The notes under the pieces: generated by a model
What the model saw: only the letters and a program-made list of their open reading frames with translations
The model's database searches: none
Told to the model about the DNA's origin: nothing
Shown here: positions 19,111-27,746 of the stretch, piece by piece
How the letters are laid out: each line of letters starts with the position of its first letter
Position numbering within the stretch: the first letter of the stretch is position 1
Made by a program: the position numbers and the translations under genes
DNA from: Ruminococcaceae bacterium UBA5413
GTDB taxonomy: Bacteria; Bacillota; Clostridia; Oscillospirales; Acutalibacteraceae
DNA: 64,000 nucleotides
Direction of reading: 5' to 3'
Assembly: GCA_002409585.1 (NCBI GenBank)
Contig: DHNP01000045.1
Span: 13,368-77,367 of the forward strand

Positions 19111-19138
19111 ATTATTATTATAATATTATAATAATAAT
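19111..19138. repeat. Perfect 28-bp AT-only palindrome
   Basis: The bases 19111-19138 equal their own reverse complement over all 28 positions and contain only A and T. It lies between the divergent zinc-ribbon and GHL10 genes, 63 bases before the latter's start, and carries TATAAT on both strands. It could be an operator, a cruciform-prone site or chance in AT-rich DNA. Confidence 0.75.
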
Positions 19139-19200
19139 ACGCGATGCGAGGTTAAAATTAACAGCTGAAGGCCGTTTTATTTGCATGGAAGGGGAAAATC

Positions 19201-20631
19201 ATGGTAATAAAAATATCCGGAAAGCACAGCGTACTTGTCTGCCTGTGCGCGCTTGCATCGGTTGTGGCGGTAACTATGGCCGTAAATATCAGCCGCGCGC
19301 GCGGTACTTCGGAAAAAGCCTCTGTAAAAGATGGACTGCCGGCGTCATCGGATGTCAGCACGGAAAGCGCATCTTCATACAAAAAAAATTCAAGCGCTGT
19401 TTTAAGTCCGGCAAGCGCCGCATCCGGTACGTTGTCGTCAGGCGGGATGCTTTCGGGTGCCGGCGCGGCAAGCGCATCTTCGGGCAAAAAAAATTCAAGT
19501 GCTGTTTTAAACTCGGAAAGCACCGCGTCAGTTACATCATCTTCAAACGAAATGCGTGCGGTATGGGTGCCGTACCTGAGCCTTGACATCAGCAGGGAAG
19601 CGGACAAAAGCGAGAGGGCGTTTAAAAACAAATTCGGTGCTATAATACAAAACGCCAAAAGCTGCGGAATGAACACACTCATAGTACAAGTGCGTCCTTT
19701 TGGGGATGCCCTTTATAAGTCCGCTAATTTCCCGTGGAGCCACATACTGAGCGGAACCCAGGGGACCGACCCAGGGTATGACCCCCTTGCCGATATGACA
19801 GCACAGGCACACGCTGCGGGGCTGAAAATACACGCATGGGTAAACCCTCTGCGCATACAGACTTCGGCGGCTACTCCTGCGCTTTCGGACGGGAACCCGT
19901 ATAATATATGGAAAAAGGATACTTCTAAATCAGGCTGGACCGTAGACTTCGGCGGCGGTAAGTACTACAACCCGGCATATGAGGGTGTACGCGGATTTAT
20001 TGCCGAAGGAGTAGGGGAGATAGCAAAAAATTACGATGTGGACGGCATACAGTTCGACGACTATTTTTATCCGTCGCAGGATGCTTCGTTTGACCAAAAG
20101 GAATACGACGCGTACAGCGTTTCAGCAAAAAAGTCCGGCACTCCGCTCAGCCTTGCAGAGTGGCGTCGCGGCAACATAAACGCGCTCGTATCACTGTGCT
20201 ACCGCAAGATAAAGGCTGCAAAGCCAAGCGTCGTTTTCGGCATAGCGCCGCAGGCCAACGTGCAGAACGACCTTAATATGGGTGCCGACGTGTACTCATG
20301 GTGTTCGTCGAAAGGATATATAGACTACATATGCCCACAGTTATATGTCAATTTTGAAAATTCCGTGCTGCCGTTCGGCACAGCCGCGCAAACGTGGAAG
20401 GACATGGCCTCAGGCAAGGATATAAAACTTTACTTCGGGCTTGCGCTCTATAAAGCTAACTCCGACGCCGACAACGGGACATGGAAAAAGTCGGACGCAA
20501 TACTAGCGGGTGAAGTAAAGTACGGGCGTAATGTGCCGTGCGACGGTTTTATGTTTTACTCATGCGACTACCTTGACAGGGAGCAGACAAAAACCGAAGT
20601 CGCGAATATGTTAGCGGCGCTTGGCTCATAA
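19201..20631 (+). CDS. Secreted GHL10/DUF187-type glycosyl-hydrolase-like protein
   Basis: The 476-aa protein has an N-terminal signal/anchor segment (VLVCLCALASVVAVTMAV). A Ser/Ala-rich linker to about residue 117 follows, and then a TIM-barrel domain of the GHL10 (DUF187) family: EMRAVWVPYLSLDIS, NTLIVQVRPFGDALY, KIHAWVNPLRIQ, VDGIQFDDYFYP and YICPQLYVNF. The paired acidic residues in FDDYFYP are typical. Such proteins are cell-surface hydrolases thought to act on glycans or peptidoglycan-linked sugars. The linker holds two copies of a 35-residue unit with the core KKNSSAVL. The stop overlaps the convergent mtaB stop by six bases. Confidence 0.85.
   Translation: MVIKISGKHSVLVCLCALASVVAVTMAVNISRARGTSEKASVKDGLPASSDVSTESASSYKKNSSAVLSPASAASGTLSSGGMLSGAGAASASSGKKNSSAVLNSESTASVTSSSNEMRAVWVPYLSLDISREADKSERAFKNKFGAIIQNAKSCGMNTLIVQVRPFGDALYKSANFPWSHILSGTQGTDPGYDPLADMTAQAHAAGLKIHAWVNPLRIQTSAATPALSDGNPYNIWKKDTSKSGWTVDFGGGKYYNPAYEGVRGFIAEGVGEIAKNYDVDGIQFDDYFYPSQDASFDQKEYDAYSVSAKKSGTPLSLAEWRRGNINALVSLCYRKIKAAKPSVVFGIAPQANVQNDLNMGADVYSWCSSKGYIDYICPQLYVNFENSVLPFGTAAQTWKDMASGKDIKLYFGLALYKANSDADNGTWKKSDAILAGEVKYGRNVPCDGFMFYSCDYLDREQTKTEVANMLAALGS
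19366..19530 (+). repeat. Two-copy 105-bp coding repeat in the GHL10 linker
   Basis: The sequence AGCGCATCTTC beginning at 19366 recurs at 19471, giving a 105-bp period. The shared core encodes SAS-S-KKNSSAVL, followed by a diverged Ser/Ala/Thr-rich tail. It looks like a recent in-frame duplication that lengthens the wall-spanning linker. Confidence 0.7.
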
Positions 20632-21912
20632 GCATAACGTCCCAGTACAGTAGTCCCCGCAAACTCCTGAAATAACAGCGTCTATTATTTCTCCTGATAT
20701 ATCAGCCGCGCTTTCAGCATGTACGGGGGTATAGTTTTCAGTGTACCCTTCGTACACGCCTTCCGCGCACGCGCGCTCAAACAGTACCGGTTCCCTTAGG
20801 CCCATCTGATGTTTGAAAAAGTTTTCCTTTAGTGTCTGCGCTGCCGCAATCATCTCATGGCTGCGCTCCTCTTTTACTTTCGGGCCGATTTGCCCGTCGA
20901 ACCTGTCCGCAGCCGTTCCGGGACGGCGTGAATAAGCGAAAACGTGTATTTTCGCGAAACCTATTTTTTTTGCGAAATTGAGCGACTTTTCAAATTCCGC
21001 ATCCGTTTCGCCCGGAAAGCCTACCATTATATCAGTTGTTATGGCGGCGTTGCCGAATGTTTTTCTTATGTCACAGACTATTTGTTCGTAAACTTCCGTG
21101 TCGTATTTGCGGTTCATACGTTTTAGGGTTTCATCACAGCCGCTTTGGAGCGAAAGGTGGAACTGCGGGCAGAGTTTGCGCTGCCGTCCGAGCCTTGCTA
21201 TGACCTCCGCACTGAGTCTTTCAGGCTCAAGCGAGCCGAGGCGCACGCGTTTTATGCTGTCATACCCGCACGCAGCTTTAACGGCATCACAGAGTGAAAG
21301 GCCGTTTTCCTGCCCGTAAGCGGACAAGTTTATGCCTGTCAGCACAACCTCCTTATACCCTTTTCCGGAGATGCCGCGCAGTTCGCTTTTTAAGTCGTCA
21401 AGCGGTTTTGAGCGCACCCTTCCGCGTGCATACGGAATAATGCAGTACGAGCAGAACTGGTTGCAGCCGTCCTCGATTTTTACCGAAGCGCGGGTCTTTC
21501 CATGGAAATCGATGACGTCCATCGGCTCAAACAAATCGCCGTGCGGCTCAATGTCTATGATACGCCGCCGCGATGAAAGGAACTGCCTTATACGGGGAAT
21601 GAGGAACGCGCGGTTTGAGTTGCCCAAAACTATGTCCGCTTCGACGATATTTTCAGCAGCTTCTGGGAAAGCCTGGGGCATACATCCTGTCAGCACTATT
21701 ACGGCAAGCGGGTTTTCACGGCGTGCCTTATGCACCGTCTGCCTGACTTTTTTGTCGCTTGTTGCTGTTACTGTGCATGAGTTTACTATAACGACGTCAC
21801 TCTGCCCGCAGTCTTCAGACAGCGAAAACCCGGACGAGACAAGGCTTTTCATCATATACTGTGACTCGTATTGGTTAACTTTACATCCAAGGGTAATTAT
21901 TTTTACTTTCAT
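20626..21912 (-). CDS. mtaB: tRNA (N6-threonylcarbamoyladenosine-37) methylthiotransferase MtaB
   Basis: MtaB is a radical-SAM enzyme that turns t6A37 into ms2t6A in ANN-decoding tRNAs. The roughly 428-aa protein has the N-terminal MTTase domain with cysteines in TLGCKVNQYES, NSCTVT and TGCMPQ. The radical-SAM motif CNQFCSYC (CxxxCxxC) sits in KIEDGCNQFCSYCIIPYARG near residue 150, and a TRAM-like tail ends the protein. The TLGCKVN form separates MtaB from MiaB. Sua5, encoded at 45 kb, makes the t6A precursor. The start is ATG 21912 behind GGAAGG. Its stop codon overlaps that of the convergent GHL10 gene, leaving no space for a terminator. Confidence 0.92.
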   Translation of the reverse strand: MKVKIITLGCKVNQYESQYMMKSLVSSGFSLSEDCGQSDVVIVNSCTVTATSDKKVRQTVHKARRENPLAVIVLTGCMPQAFPEAAENIVEADIVLGNSNRAFLIPRIRQFLSSRRRIIDIEPHGDLFEPMDVIDFHGKTRASVKIEDGCNQFCSYCIIPYARGRVRSKPLDDLKSELRGISGKGYKEVVLTGINLSAYGQENGLSLCDAVKAACGYDSIKRVRLGSLEPERLSAEVIARLGRQRKLCPQFHLSLQSGCDETLKRMNRKYDTEVYEQIVCDIRKTFGNAAITTDIMVGFPGETDAEFEKSLNFAKKIGFAKIHVFAYSRRPGTAADRFDGQIGPKVKEERSHEMIAAAQTLKENFFKHQMGLREPVLFERACAEGVYEGYTENYTPVHAESAADISGEIIDAVISGVCGDYCTGTLCL

Positions 21913-21980
21913 TTGTTGACCTTCCATAAAAATAGATATTTTACCTTTTAAATATTGAAAATGTATAGCTAATTTTAATA

Positions 21981-22009
21981 TTGACCCAAAAACAAAAAAG
22001 GACTATATT
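21981..22009 (+). promoter_or_regulatory. SigA-type promoter for the HPr-like gene
   Basis: TTGACC (21981-21986), 17 bases, TATATT (22004-22009), each one mismatch from consensus, 42 bases before the start codon. Confidence 0.6.
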
Positions 22010-22050
22010 TGTAGCTATCGATTGAAATTTGGAACACGGAGGTTATTGCA

Positions 22051-22308
22051 ATGTATAAAACATCAATCTTTTTATCGAGCATTGAATCGGTTAAAAAATT
22101 TGTTACTTTATCAAGTAAATACGATTTTCCGGTTAACCTTGTGACGGACAAATATATGATAGACGCAAAATCCATCATGGGTATTTTCAGTCTGGACTTG
22201 TCAAAGCCGCTGACGCTTGAAGTTGAAGATGACGGCAGTGCCGAAGTAAATGACTTTATTGAAAGCCTTGAAACCTTTAAATACGACAAAGTTGCTGTTG
22301 AAGCTTAA
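22051..22308 (+). CDS. HPr-like protein without the phosphocarrier histidine
   Basis: The 85-aa protein has the size and C-terminal pattern of HPr. DAKSIMGIFSLDL at residues 38-50 matches the HPr regulatory-serine region, and Ser41 aligns with Ser46. The active-site loop that normally reads GLHARPA is replaced by SSIESVKKF, and the protein contains no histidine at all, so it cannot carry PEP-derived phosphate. It may act like Crh, as an HPr-kinase-responsive regulator, or be an HPr-fold protein with another role. A GGAGG site precedes the ATG. It has its own promoter and terminator. Confidence 0.75.
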   Translation: MYKTSIFLSSIESVKKFVTLSSKYDFPVNLVTDKYMIDAKSIMGIFSLDLSKPLTLEVEDDGSAEVNDFIESLETFKYDKVAVEA

Positions 22309-22317
22309 GAAAAACGG

Positions 22318-22350
22318 CGCCGGTTATTTTAACCGGCGTTTTTTATTTTT
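22318..22350 (+). terminator. Intrinsic terminator after the HPr-like gene
   Basis: CGCCGGTT (22318-22325) pairs perfectly with 22331-22338 around ATTTT and is followed by a T-rich tract. The convergent ABC-F gene ends inside the T-tract, so the A-rich other side can serve it as well. Confidence 0.85.
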
Positions 22351-24262
22351 CCTGCTTTTCCGCTAAAAAGCTCCACCGCGCAAACATTGACCGGTCTTCC
22401 TCTTTGAGTTTTTGGATTTTGTCCGCTATATCCATAGCCTTTTGGTAGTCGCTTGCGTTTTCGGGGTCTGCAAGTTCCCTCTCAAGTTTTTTTATTTCGC
22501 AGTCTATTTTCTCCATCTTTGTTTCAAGGCTTTTTATCTGCGACTTCTCCTTGCGCATGGCTGACTCGCGCATTTTCTGTTCTTTATATTCGCTTCCCTT
22601 TACGGAAAGCGGCTTTTTTTTACCGTCGGCCTGCACGCCGCGGTTTTCGCGCTGCTTCTGCCTCGCCGCCGTATAATCGTCATAATTCCCGTCATAAGCC
22701 GCGGTGCCGTCCCGGCCGAGGACATATATCCTTTCCGCCAGCTTGTTTATAAGGTAGCGGTCGTGCGAAACTATGAGCAGCGTACCTCCGTAGTTTGCGA
22801 GCGCGTTTTCAAGGGCGCCGCACGAAGGTATGTCGAGGTGGTTTGTAGGTTCGTCAAGTAGCAGAAAATTACTTTTCGAAAGCATTAGCCGCAAAAGCAG
22901 CACCCGCGCCTTTTCGCCTCCGCTTAAAGAGGAAACCTGCTTAAAAACATCGTCGCCCCTGAATAAAAATTCGGCGAGGGCATTCCTTATTTCAGTTTGG
23001 GACATATAAGGGTAAAAGTCCCATATCTCGTCAATAACTGTTTTTTCAGGGTTTAAGCCTTCCTGCAGCTGGTCGTAATACCCGATGTCTACCCCGACGC
23101 CTAACCTGCATGAACCTTTCGCGGGCTTGTTAACGCCTGTTATGGTTTTTAAAAGCGAGCTTTTACCGCATCCGTTAGCGCCGATTAAGAAAATCCGCTC
23201 GCCGCGTTTTATATCCATTGAAGCATTTTCAAAAATTGTTTTCCCGCCGAAAGCCAGCGAAACTCCGTCGACAGACAGCACGTTATTTCCTGAACGCCCG
23301 TTGCCGCTGAAAGAAAAATTTAGAGAAGGAGCTTCACTTTCGGGCTTTTCAAGTGACTTTTCCAGCTTGTTTACGGCTTTCATTTTGCTTTCGGCCGTTT
23401 TTATATTTCTTTCACGGTTCCAGCGGCGCTGCTGTTCTATTATGCCTTCTATACGTTTTATTTCTTTTTTGGTGTTTTCGTATTTTCCGGCCGCCGCTTT
23501 TTCGTTTTCTTCCATTTGCCGTATGTATGAAGAATAATTGCCGTTATATGCAGTAAGGCGTCGGTTTTTAAGTTCAAATGTGCGGCTTGTTACTTTATCG
23601 AGAAAGTAACGGTCATGGGAGATAACTATGAAAGCATTCTTAAATGAGCATAAAAAGTCCTCGAGCCACTCAACCGACGGCATGTCCAAATGGTTTGTAG
23701 GCTCATCAAGCAGCAGCAGGTTTGCACCGCAAAGCAGCAGCTTTGCGAGCTGCAGCTTTGCCCTTTGCCCGCCGCTCAGGTTAGCGACGGGCATATGCTT
23801 CACGCTTGTGTCAAAGCCGAGCCCTGAAAGCGCCGAATCAGTGCGCGCGCGGAAGGTAAGCCCTCCGTCTGAGATGTAGCGCTCATTGACGGCCGTCTGC
23901 CTTGCGACAACGTCATCTATGTTCTCAGGGTTTCCCTGTATTTTCAGCGTAAGCTCCTTAAGCTCGGTTTCAAGCTTTATAAGCGGTGAAAAAACCGAGA
24001 GTACCTCGTCAAACGCGCTCCTCTGCAGGTTACGGCATACGTGCTGCCGCATATACCCTATGCTTGTTTTGCCGGATTTGCTTACGGCTCCGCCGTCTGC
24101 ATCGGTTTCACAGGTGAGTATATTAAAAAGCGTGGTCTTACCGCAGCCGTTTCTTCCTACCAGCCCTATATGGTCGCTGTTCTGTACTTCAAATGAAACG
24201 TCCGAAAAAATTTCTTCCGAACCAAATGCTTTATGTAAATTGTTTACGCTTAAAAGGCTCAT
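22343..24262 (-). CDS. ABC-F family ATPase (YdiF/Uup-like)
   Basis: The 639-aa soluble protein has two ABC ATPase domains and no membrane segments. The first has GLVGRNGCGKTTL, LSGGQRAKLQLAKLL and LLLLDEPTNHLDMPS. The second has LIGANGCGKSSLL, LSGGEKARVLLLRLM and LLLDEPTNHLDIPS. A charged linker separates the domains, and the last 90 residues form a coiled coil like that of Uup/YdiF. ABC-F proteins act on ribosomes, and some protect against antibiotics; nothing here marks it as a resistance determinant. The start is ATG 24262 behind GAGGGA; the upstream in-frame extension is not homologous. Confidence 0.9.
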   Translation of the reverse strand: MSLLSVNNLHKAFGSEEIFSDVSFEVQNSDHIGLVGRNGCGKTTLFNILTCETDADGGAVSKSGKTSIGYMRQHVCRNLQRSAFDEVLSVFSPLIKLETELKELTLKIQGNPENIDDVVARQTAVNERYISDGGLTFRARTDSALSGLGFDTSVKHMPVANLSGGQRAKLQLAKLLLCGANLLLLDEPTNHLDMPSVEWLEDFLCSFKNAFIVISHDRYFLDKVTSRTFELKNRRLTAYNGNYSSYIRQMEENEKAAAGKYENTKKEIKRIEGIIEQQRRWNRERNIKTAESKMKAVNKLEKSLEKPESEAPSLNFSFSGNGRSGNNVLSVDGVSLAFGGKTIFENASMDIKRGERIFLIGANGCGKSSLLKTITGVNKPAKGSCRLGVGVDIGYYDQLQEGLNPEKTVIDEIWDFYPYMSQTEIRNALAEFLFRGDDVFKQVSSLSGGEKARVLLLRLMLSKSNFLLLDEPTNHLDIPSCGALENALANYGGTLLIVSHDRYLINKLAERIYVLGRDGTAAYDGNYDDYTAARQKQRENRGVQADGKKKPLSVKGSEYKEQKMRESAMRKEKSQIKSLETKMEKIDCEIKKLERELADPENASDYQKAMDIADKIQKLKEEDRSMFARWSFLAEKQEK

Positions 24263-24391
24263 TTTTTCCCTCGAATTTATTATAAAGCCATGCCCCGCAG
24301 TTTGTATGCACAAGAAGCCGCGGGGCGGCGGCTTTAGCTATTATACCGAAAAACCACCGTTAAATCAAGCCTGCCGTTTCCACAAAAAGGG

Positions 24392-24829
24392 CTATAAGTA
24401 AGCCTTCAGATTATCTATATTTTTTTCTTCCGTACAAATGTAGCTTTCCGCAAGTTTCCTGTTTTCTATATCTTCATCCGGAAAGCCGTTAATCATTTTT
24501 GTCATGTCGATTATGCCCATAAGCGTACCGTTTATCATCATTTCCGCTATATGCTGCGGCTTTTTGTTGAAAAGCTTGGCCGTGCGCACGTAAGCGCGCA
24601 GCATTTGCTTTGAAAAGCCGTTTTTGTCTTCCGGCCGCTCGCCGGACTTTATGATGATATTCCTTGCCTGCTCGGCTATGCTGCGGTAGTTTGCCTCCTG
24701 CTCGGTTATCTGCTGTTTAAGCTGTTCATGCTTTATGTCAGGGATAATTATTTCTGAAGCTTCCATGCCCATCCTTGCTATTTTATAAAGCTCGCTTACT
24801 ATTGTAAGACGTCCGCTGTCACTACGCAT
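24392..24829 (-). CDS. Conserved-type helical protein of unknown function
   Basis: I do not recognise a named family with confidence. The 145-aa product is strongly helical and charged, with no signal peptide or membrane segment. Stretches such as LYKIARMGMEASEIIIPDIKHEQLKQQITEQE, FSKQMLRAYVRTAKLFNKKPQHIAEMMINGTLMGIIDM suggest a helical bundle. The pattern of spaced E and H residues is compatible with, but does not prove, a ferritin-like fold. The AAAGGA ribosome site eight bases before the ATG and the regular codon use support a real gene. It lies 130 bases upstream of the ABC-F gene on the same strand. Confidence 0.65.
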   Translation of the reverse strand: MRSDSGRLTIVSELYKIARMGMEASEIIIPDIKHEQLKQQITEQEANYRSIAEQARNIIIKSGERPEDKNGFSKQMLRAYVRTAKLFNKKPQHIAEMMINGTLMGIIDMTKMINGFPDEDIENRKLAESYICTEEKNIDNLKAYL

Positions 24830-24892
24830 ATATCCGTTCCTTTCATCGTCTTAAGGCTTGCGGCTGCGGATTTTCAAAACCCGGCGTTTATA

Positions 24893-24921
24893 TGGACATT
24901 CATGCCGCACGGTATTATAAT
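24893..24921 (+). promoter_or_regulatory. SigA-type promoter for the TIM-barrel gene
   Basis: TGGACA (24893-24898), 17 bases and a perfect TATAAT (24916-24921). The expected transcript starts near 24928, leaving a leader of only about 14 bases that still contains the AAGGGG ribosome site. Confidence 0.55.
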
Positions 24922-24941
24922 TGTAAAAAAGGGGTGTTTTT

Positions 24942-25742
24942 ATGCGTTCGGGTATATCCACCGCGTGCCTTTATCCCATGCTGCTCGAGAAATCCTTTTC
25001 TACGCTTATTTCTATGAATTTCAAACTTTTTGAAATATTTGTAAATACATTCAGCGAACTTGACGCAAAATATATGAAAACGTTAAAAAAGGCAGCGGAT
25101 GCAGGCGGCTGCACCGTAAGGTCGGTCCACCCGTTTACTTCAGGGTACGAAAGCTTCTTATTATTTTCAGGTTACGAACGCCGTTTTTACGACAGCCTTG
25201 AGTTTTACAAACGCTACTTTGAGGCATGCAATATTTTAGGGGCGGACATACTCGTACTGCACGGAAAAAGGGCTGATAAAAACGACGGTTTGGGCGATGA
25301 AAGGTACTTTGAACGTTACCTCGGGCTGTTCGGCCTCGGCAAAAAGTTCGGCGTTACGGTGGCGCAGGAAAACGTTAACATGTTTTTAAGCAATAACGCC
25401 GGTTTTATATGCCGTATGAAAAAATTCTGCGGCGACAGCTGCGCGTTCGTTTTAGACATAAAACAGGCCGTAAGGGGAGGCCTCGACCCGTTTGAAATCT
25501 GCTCTGCAATGGGAGACAAAATAATACACCTGCACTTGAATGACAACGACAAAAGTTCAGACTGCCTCCTGCCGGGGAGAGGCTGCATGGACTATATGCG
25601 CCTTATGGATATGCTTAAAGGCTTCGGCTACGGCGGCGACATTGTTACCGAGGTTTACCGCAAAAGCTTCGGCGGGCTTGACGAGTTAAAATCCGCCGGA
25701 AAAATTTCCGGCAAGCTTGCGGCATATTACAACAGCCTTTGA
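24942..25742 (+). CDS. Sugar phosphate isomerase/epimerase-like TIM-barrel protein
   Basis: The 266-aa protein fits the xylose-isomerase/AP-endonuclease-2 superfamily. Metal-site strands can be seen: GADILVLHGKR near residue 105, VAQENV near residue 144, FVLDIKQA near residue 172, IIHLHLND near residue 193, and VTEVY near residue 232. These place Glu, Asp, His and Glu at the ends of barrel strands. Members isomerise or epimerise keto-sugars or cyclitols; the exact substrate is unknown. No sugar-transport or kinase gene lies beside it. The ATG is behind AAGGGGTG. Confidence 0.8.
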   Translation: MRSGISTACLYPMLLEKSFSTLISMNFKLFEIFVNTFSELDAKYMKTLKKAADAGGCTVRSVHPFTSGYESFLLFSGYERRFYDSLEFYKRYFEACNILGADILVLHGKRADKNDGLGDERYFERYLGLFGLGKKFGVTVAQENVNMFLSNNAGFICRMKKFCGDSCAFVLDIKQAVRGGLDPFEICSAMGDKIIHLHLNDNDKSSDCLLPGRGCMDYMRLMDMLKGFGYGGDIVTEVYRKSFGGLDELKSAGKISGKLAAYYNSL

Positions 25743-25779
25743 CCGGCAGGCCGGAGCATGTAAAAATGACTGCTTTTTC

Positions 25780-25809
25780 TTGCTATTATTATACATAATA
25801 TGATATAAT
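25780..25809 (+). promoter_or_regulatory. Promoter for nrdR
   Basis: TTGCTA (25780-25785), an 18-base spacer and TATAAT (25804-25809), 32 bases ahead of the start codon. I could not convincingly identify NrdR boxes, although the region is AT-rich and contains imperfect dyads. Confidence 0.45.
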
Positions 25810-25841
25810 CATAATAAATCAGTAAAGGTGGCGGTGAAAAA

Positions 25842-26303
25842 ATGAAATGCCCATATTGCGGTTACAGCGAAAGTAAAGTCATAGATTCGCGCCCGACAGA
25901 CGAAAACGAGCGGATCCGCAGGCGGCGCGAATGCTTGAAATGCGGGAAGCGCTTTACGACTTATGAAGTAATAGAAACTGTCCCTATCGTCGTTATTAAA
26001 AAAGATAAATCAAGAGAAATTTTTAACCGCGACAAGCTTCTTAACGGCCTCATGCGCGCCTGTGAAAAGCGCCCCGTTTCAGTCGAAACCCTCGAGGGCG
26101 TCGTTACGGAAATCGAAAACATGATACAGAATTCCCTTGACCGTGAGGTGCCGTCAAGCCTGATAGGAAAGTACGCGATGGAAAAGCTTAAAAGCATAGA
26201 CGACGTCGCATACGTGCGCTTTGCGTCTGTGTACCGCCAGTTTAAAGATATAAATTCTTTCAGGGATGAGCTTAACCGTATAATAAGCAGCAGAGCCAAG
26301 TAG
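25842..26303 (+). CDS. nrdR: Transcriptional repressor NrdR
   Basis: NrdR represses ribonucleotide reductase genes when dATP/ATP levels signal sufficiency. The 153-aa protein has the N-terminal zinc ribbon [18 protein letters not shown]...[16 protein letters not shown] with two CxxC pairs, followed by an ATP-cone domain ([30 protein letters not shown]...). The length is standard. No nrd structural genes are in this window. A perfect-stem terminator separates it from pyrH. Confidence 0.95.
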   Translation: MKCPYCGYSESKVIDSRPTDENERIRRRRECLKCGKRFTTYEVIETVPIVVIKKDKSREIFNRDKLLNGLMRACEKRPVSVETLEGVVTEIENMIQNSLDREVPSSLIGKYAMEKLKSIDDVAYVRFASVYRQFKDINSFRDELNRIISSRAK

Positions 26304-26314
26304 TTTGTTTTTTG

Positions 26315-26344
26315 CAGCCGCCGGAGGATACCGGCGGCTGTTTT
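26315..26344 (+). terminator. Intrinsic terminator after nrdR
   Basis: CAGCCGCCGG (26315-26324) pairs perfectly over ten bases with 26331-26340 around a six-base loop, followed by TTTT. Confidence 0.85.
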
Positions 26345-26418
26345 CAAGCCGGCTTCACGGCAAATTGTTTCCAAACTGTAAAAATTGCCGTGAATTAGTC
26401 GTGTAAATCATAAAATCC

Positions 26419-26447
26419 TTTACTTTAAACGGCTCTTCATGTAAAAT
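26419..26447 (+). promoter_or_regulatory. Candidate promoter of the pyrH-polC super-operon
   Basis: TTTACT (26419-26424), 17 bases, TAAAAT (26442-26447), 29 bases before the TTG start of pyrH. The -35 match is only moderate, but the preceding terminator requires a promoter here. Confidence 0.4.
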
Positions 26448-26475
26448 AATATAAACAGAACAGGGGTGTTTTTTA

Positions 26476-27192
26476 TTGCAGCCAAAATATAAACGTGTAC
26501 TTCTTAAACTCAGCGGCGAAAGCCTTGCCGGAAGGCAGGACCACGGCATTGACTTTGATACGGTTTTGAAGATATGCAAGCCGATTAAAGACTGCGTTGA
26601 AATGGGCGTGCAGATTGGCATAGTGGTAGGCGGAGGTAACTTTTGGCGCGGACGCAGCAGCGGGCAGATGGACAGGACGCGCGCAGACCACATGGGCATG
26701 CTTGCTACGACTATAAACGCGCTCGGCGTAGCTGATGCTTTGGAGCAGTACGGCATGTCGGTGCGTGTGCAGACGGCCATAGAAATGCGCCAGATAGCGG
26801 AGCCTTACATCAGGAACCGCGCCGTAAGGCACTTGGAAAAGGGCAGGGTGGTGGTTTTCGGGTGCGGTACAGGCAACCCGTTTTTCTCTACGGATACCGC
26901 CGCGGCGCTGCGAGCCGCTGAGATAGATGCCGACATTATCCTTAAAGCCACAATGGTCGACGGCGTTTACGACAGCGACCCTAAAACGAACAAAAACGCC
27001 GTAAAATTTGACAGGCTCACTTTTATGGATGTTTTGAATAAAGACCTTAAAGTAATGGACAGCACCGCGGCTTCGCTGTGCAAAGATAACAATATACCTA
27101 TTTTAGTATTCAGCATTGACGACCCGTATAATATCGTAAGGGCAGTATGCGGCCAATCTATCGGAACAGTTGTTAAGGGGGATTTGAAATGA
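26476..27192 (+). CDS. pyrH: Uridylate kinase
   Basis: PyrH phosphorylates UMP to UDP and belongs to the amino-acid kinase fold. The 238-aa protein opens with [13 protein letters not shown], has [14 protein letters not shown] at about residues 47-60, and [16 protein letters not shown] near residue 132. The start is a TTG at 26476, seven bases after AGGGGTG. It is the first gene of a long cluster; its stop overlaps the frr start by four bases (ATGA), indicating translational coupling. In Bacillus subtilis rpsB-tsf precede this gene, whereas here nrdR and a terminator do. Confidence 0.96.
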   Translation: MQPKYKRVLLKLSGESLAGRQDHGIDFDTVLKICKPIKDCVEMGVQIGIVVGGGNFWRGRSSGQMDRTRADHMGMLATTINALGVADALEQYGMSVRVQTAIEMRQIAEPYIRNRAVRHLEKGRVVVFGCGTGNPFFSTDTAAALRAAEIDADIILKATMVDGVYDSDPKTNKNAVKFDRLTFMDVLNKDLKVMDSTAASLCKDNNIPILVFSIDDPYNIVRAVCGQSIGTVVKGDLK

Positions 27193-27743
27193 ACGCAATA
27201 CTGGCAGACTCCGAAACCCGTATGAAGAAAAGTATATCCGTCTTGTCAAAGGACTACGCGGCCATACGTGCCGGAAGGGCTAACCCGGCGGTACTGAACA
27301 AGATAAAGGTTGATTATTACGGCGCACCGACCCCTATAAACCAGCTTGCGGCCGTTTCAGTAAGCGAGGCGCGCATCCTGACGATACAGCCGTGGGACAT
27401 ATCTTCATGCAAAGCGATTGAAAAAGCCATAGAAACGTCAGACCTCGGCATAAACCCGCAGAGCGACGGCAAAGTAATACGCCTTATCTTCCCGAGCCTT
27501 TCCGAGGAAAGGCGCCGCGAACTCGTAAAAGAAGTAAATAAAATGGCAGAGGAATGCAAAGTTGCCATACGCTCCATAAGGCGCGATGCGATGGATAAGC
27601 TGAAGGCCTCTAAAAAAGATGCGGAAATAGCGGAGGACGACTTTAAAAAGCTCGAAAAAGATACGCAGAATTTAACTGACAAGTACTGCAAAGAAACCGA
27701 CACGGTATGTGAAGACAAGAAAAAGGAAATTATGGAGATATAA
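27189..27743 (+). CDS. frr: Ribosome recycling factor
   Basis: RRF splits post-termination ribosomes together with EF-G. The 184-aa protein has the family pattern: helix I with [36 protein letters not shown], then [19 protein letters not shown] and [21 protein letters not shown], and a helical C-terminus. It overlaps pyrH by four bases and is followed after three bases by uppS. Confidence 0.97.
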   Translation: MNAILADSETRMKKSISVLSKDYAAIRAGRANPAVLNKIKVDYYGAPTPINQLAAVSVSEARILTIQPWDISSCKAIEKAIETSDLGINPQSDGKVIRLIFPSLSEERRRELVKEVNKMAEECKVAIRSIRRDAMDKLKASKKDAEIAEDDFKKLEKDTQNLTDKYCKETDTVCEDKKKEIMEI

Positions 27744-27746
27744 AAA

